Part shown: in pieces, positions 5,012-5,743 of the stretch
How the letters are laid out: each line of letters opens with the position of its first letter
Numbering within the stretch: the stretch's first letter is position 1
The notes under the pieces: model-generated
Seen by the model: only the letters and a program-made list of their open reading frames with translations
What the model was told of the DNA's origin: nothing
Database searches by the model: none
NCBI GenBank assembly: GCA_002329075.1
Contig: DCXR01000014.1
Coordinates: 1 to 5,743 of the forward strand
From: Candidatus Neomicrothrix sp. UBA2131
Lineage (GTDB): Bacteria > Actinomycetota > Acidimicrobiia > Acidimicrobiales > MedAcidi-G1
Length of the DNA: 5,743 bases
Direction of reading: 5' to 3'
Translations under genes and position numbers: made by a program

Positions 5012-5707
5012 CTACTCGTGGTCTCCGAGCCCCCCGGAGGAGGGTGGATCGAAGCCCTCGGGCCACACGGTCGAGTCGTCATGGCGGATCCCGTCCAGCC
5101 GGGCCGACTCGAGTTGGGCGTCGGTGAGGTCGGTACCGACGAGGTCGGCGAACGACAGGTCTGCGCCGATCAGGGACGCCCCGCGGAATACGGCACCCGA
5201 GAGGTTGGCGGAGCGCATGATCGCACCGTTGAGCACCGCTCCCCGGAAGTCGGCACCCATGGCGAAGGACCCGGTGAGGTCGGCCTCGTGCAGGCAGGTG
5301 CGGGACAACGTGGTACCGGCAAGGGTGGCGCCACCGAGGAGAGCCCCGGTGAGGTCGGCGCCCGTCAGCCAGGCTCCACCGAGGTCTGCCGACCGGAGGT
5401 CGGCGCCGACCAGTCGTGCGCTCCCCAGCCAGCAGCGGCAAAGGATCGCCCCTCCGAGGCGGGCCCCGGTGAGGTCGGCATGCCACATGTTGGCGAGCCG
5501 GAGGTCGGCGTCGGCCAGCACCGCGTGTTGGCAGATCGCGTGCCGCAGCGAGGCGCCCACCAGTCGGGCATCGGAGAGGTCGGAGCCGTTGAGGACCGCG
5601 CCACCCAGCCAGACACCCGAGAGGTCGGTGGCGCGGAGGTCGGCGCCTGTCAGGTCGGCGCCGGCCAGGTCGGCGCCGGCTTCGATCTCGTAGCCGTTGA
5701 TCTCCAC
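5012..5707 (-). CDS. Pentapeptide-repeat protein
   Basis: The protein has 231 residues from the GTG at 5707, beginning MEINGYEIEAGADL, a usual entry into the fold. Residues 11-205 form 39 consecutive in-phase pentapeptides of the A(D/N)LXX type with Leu, Phe or Met at the centre of nearly all. The exceptions are Cys59 and Ala149. This predicts an uninterrupted right-handed quadrilateral beta-helix of about ten turns. The tail holds TVWPEGFDP (213-221), a motif that often ends such proteins. No signal peptide or membrane helix is seen, so it is probably cytosolic. Some relatives (MfpA, Qnr) mimic DNA and protect gyrase, but nothing here shows that function. The frame remains open upstream to the window edge, so an earlier start cannot be excluded. 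The gene converges on the phosphatase gene. Confidence 0.9.
   Translation of the reverse strand: MEINGYEIEAGADLAGADLTGADLRATDLSGVWLGGAVLNGSDLSDARLVGASLRHAICQHAVLADADLRLANMWHADLTGARLGGAILCRCWLGSARLVGADLRSADLGGAWLTGADLTGALLGGATLAGTTLSRTCLHEADLTGSFAMGADFRGAVLNGAIMRSANLSGAVFRGASLIGADLSFADLVGTDLTDAQLESARLDGIRHDDSTVWPEGFDPPSSGGLGDHE
5651..5680. repeat. Perfect 15-bp tandem repeat within the pentapeptide gene
   Basis: CAGGTCGGCGCCGGC occurs twice in direct succession (5651-5665 and 5666-5680), encoding AGADL AGADL on the minus strand near the N-terminus. Exact identity at DNA level over three pentad-length units suggests recent duplication or slippage rather than old repeat structure. Confidence 0.8.
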
Positions 5708-5730
5708 CGGCGCGAGCCTAGGCGTTTCCC

Positions 5731-5736
5731 ACAGTA
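5731..5736 (-). promoter_or_regulatory. Possible -10 element (TACTGT) for the pentapeptide gene
   Basis: On the minus strand TACTGT lies 23 bases before the GTG at 5707 and fits TANNNT. Transcription would then start near 5724. The -35 region is outside the window, so it cannot be tested. If real, it supports the GTG at 5707 as the start. Confidence 0.22.
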
Positions 5737-5743
5737 GGGGTCG

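Noticed and set aside
5716..5723. GCCTAGGC palindrome upstream of the pentapeptide gene
   Set aside because: An isolated 8-base palindrome with no repeat partner nearby; a chance site is likely.
1..5743. CRISPR arrays, insertion sequences, phage or defence genes
   Set aside because: No regularly spaced repeats, transposase-like frames, integrases or terminal inverted repeats were seen; the content is ordinary chromosomal genes.

Overview
The window is high-GC DNA with strongly GC-biased third codon positions in its real genes. It looks like a chromosomal stretch of an actinobacterium. The gene types suggest an environmental lineage such as Acidimicrobiia, but species and class cannot be fixed from sequence alone. 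Supporting signs are a candidate 6C small RNA (a family known from Actinobacteria), a PPOX-class flavin/F420-type oxidoreductase, a COG1579 zinc-ribbon protein next to a histidine phosphatase, and several GTG starts.

Left part (1-2309, minus strand): a tightly packed 2-oxoacid dehydrogenase operon read right to left. E1 alpha (2309-1290) overlaps E1 beta (1293-313) by 4 bases. The N-terminal lipoyl domain of the E2 acyltransferase (303 down to the window edge) follows after a 9-base gap. E1 alpha and E1 beta form the thiamine-diphosphate decarboxylase, and the lipoyl lysine of E2 carries the acyl group. The substrate (pyruvate or branched-chain 2-oxoacids) cannot be decided here.

Middle (2310-2668): a 359-base divergent intergenic region without a convincing protein gene. 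It holds a pair of 11-base direct repeats plus a short dyad close to the start of the dehydrogenase operon. It also holds a run of plus-strand hairpins. Two of these have loops of six and eight cytosines, and the last is a 12-bp stem followed by TTTTT. This matches the architecture of the actinobacterial 6C sRNA and is the most noteworthy feature of the window.

Right part, plus strand (2669-4965): a PPOX-fold oxidoreductase gene stands alone and is followed by a hairpin. Next comes a compact three-gene cluster: a coiled-coil/C4 zinc-ribbon protein, a small polytopic membrane protein, and a histidine phosphatase. The last two share one base (TGATG). The cluster recalls the mycobacterial arrangement in which a COG1579 gene sits beside a phosphatase gene, but here a membrane protein lies between them.

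Right end (5012-5707, minus strand): a convergent gene for a pentapeptide-repeat protein with 39 in-phase pentads and a WPEGFDP tail. Its start is close to the window edge.
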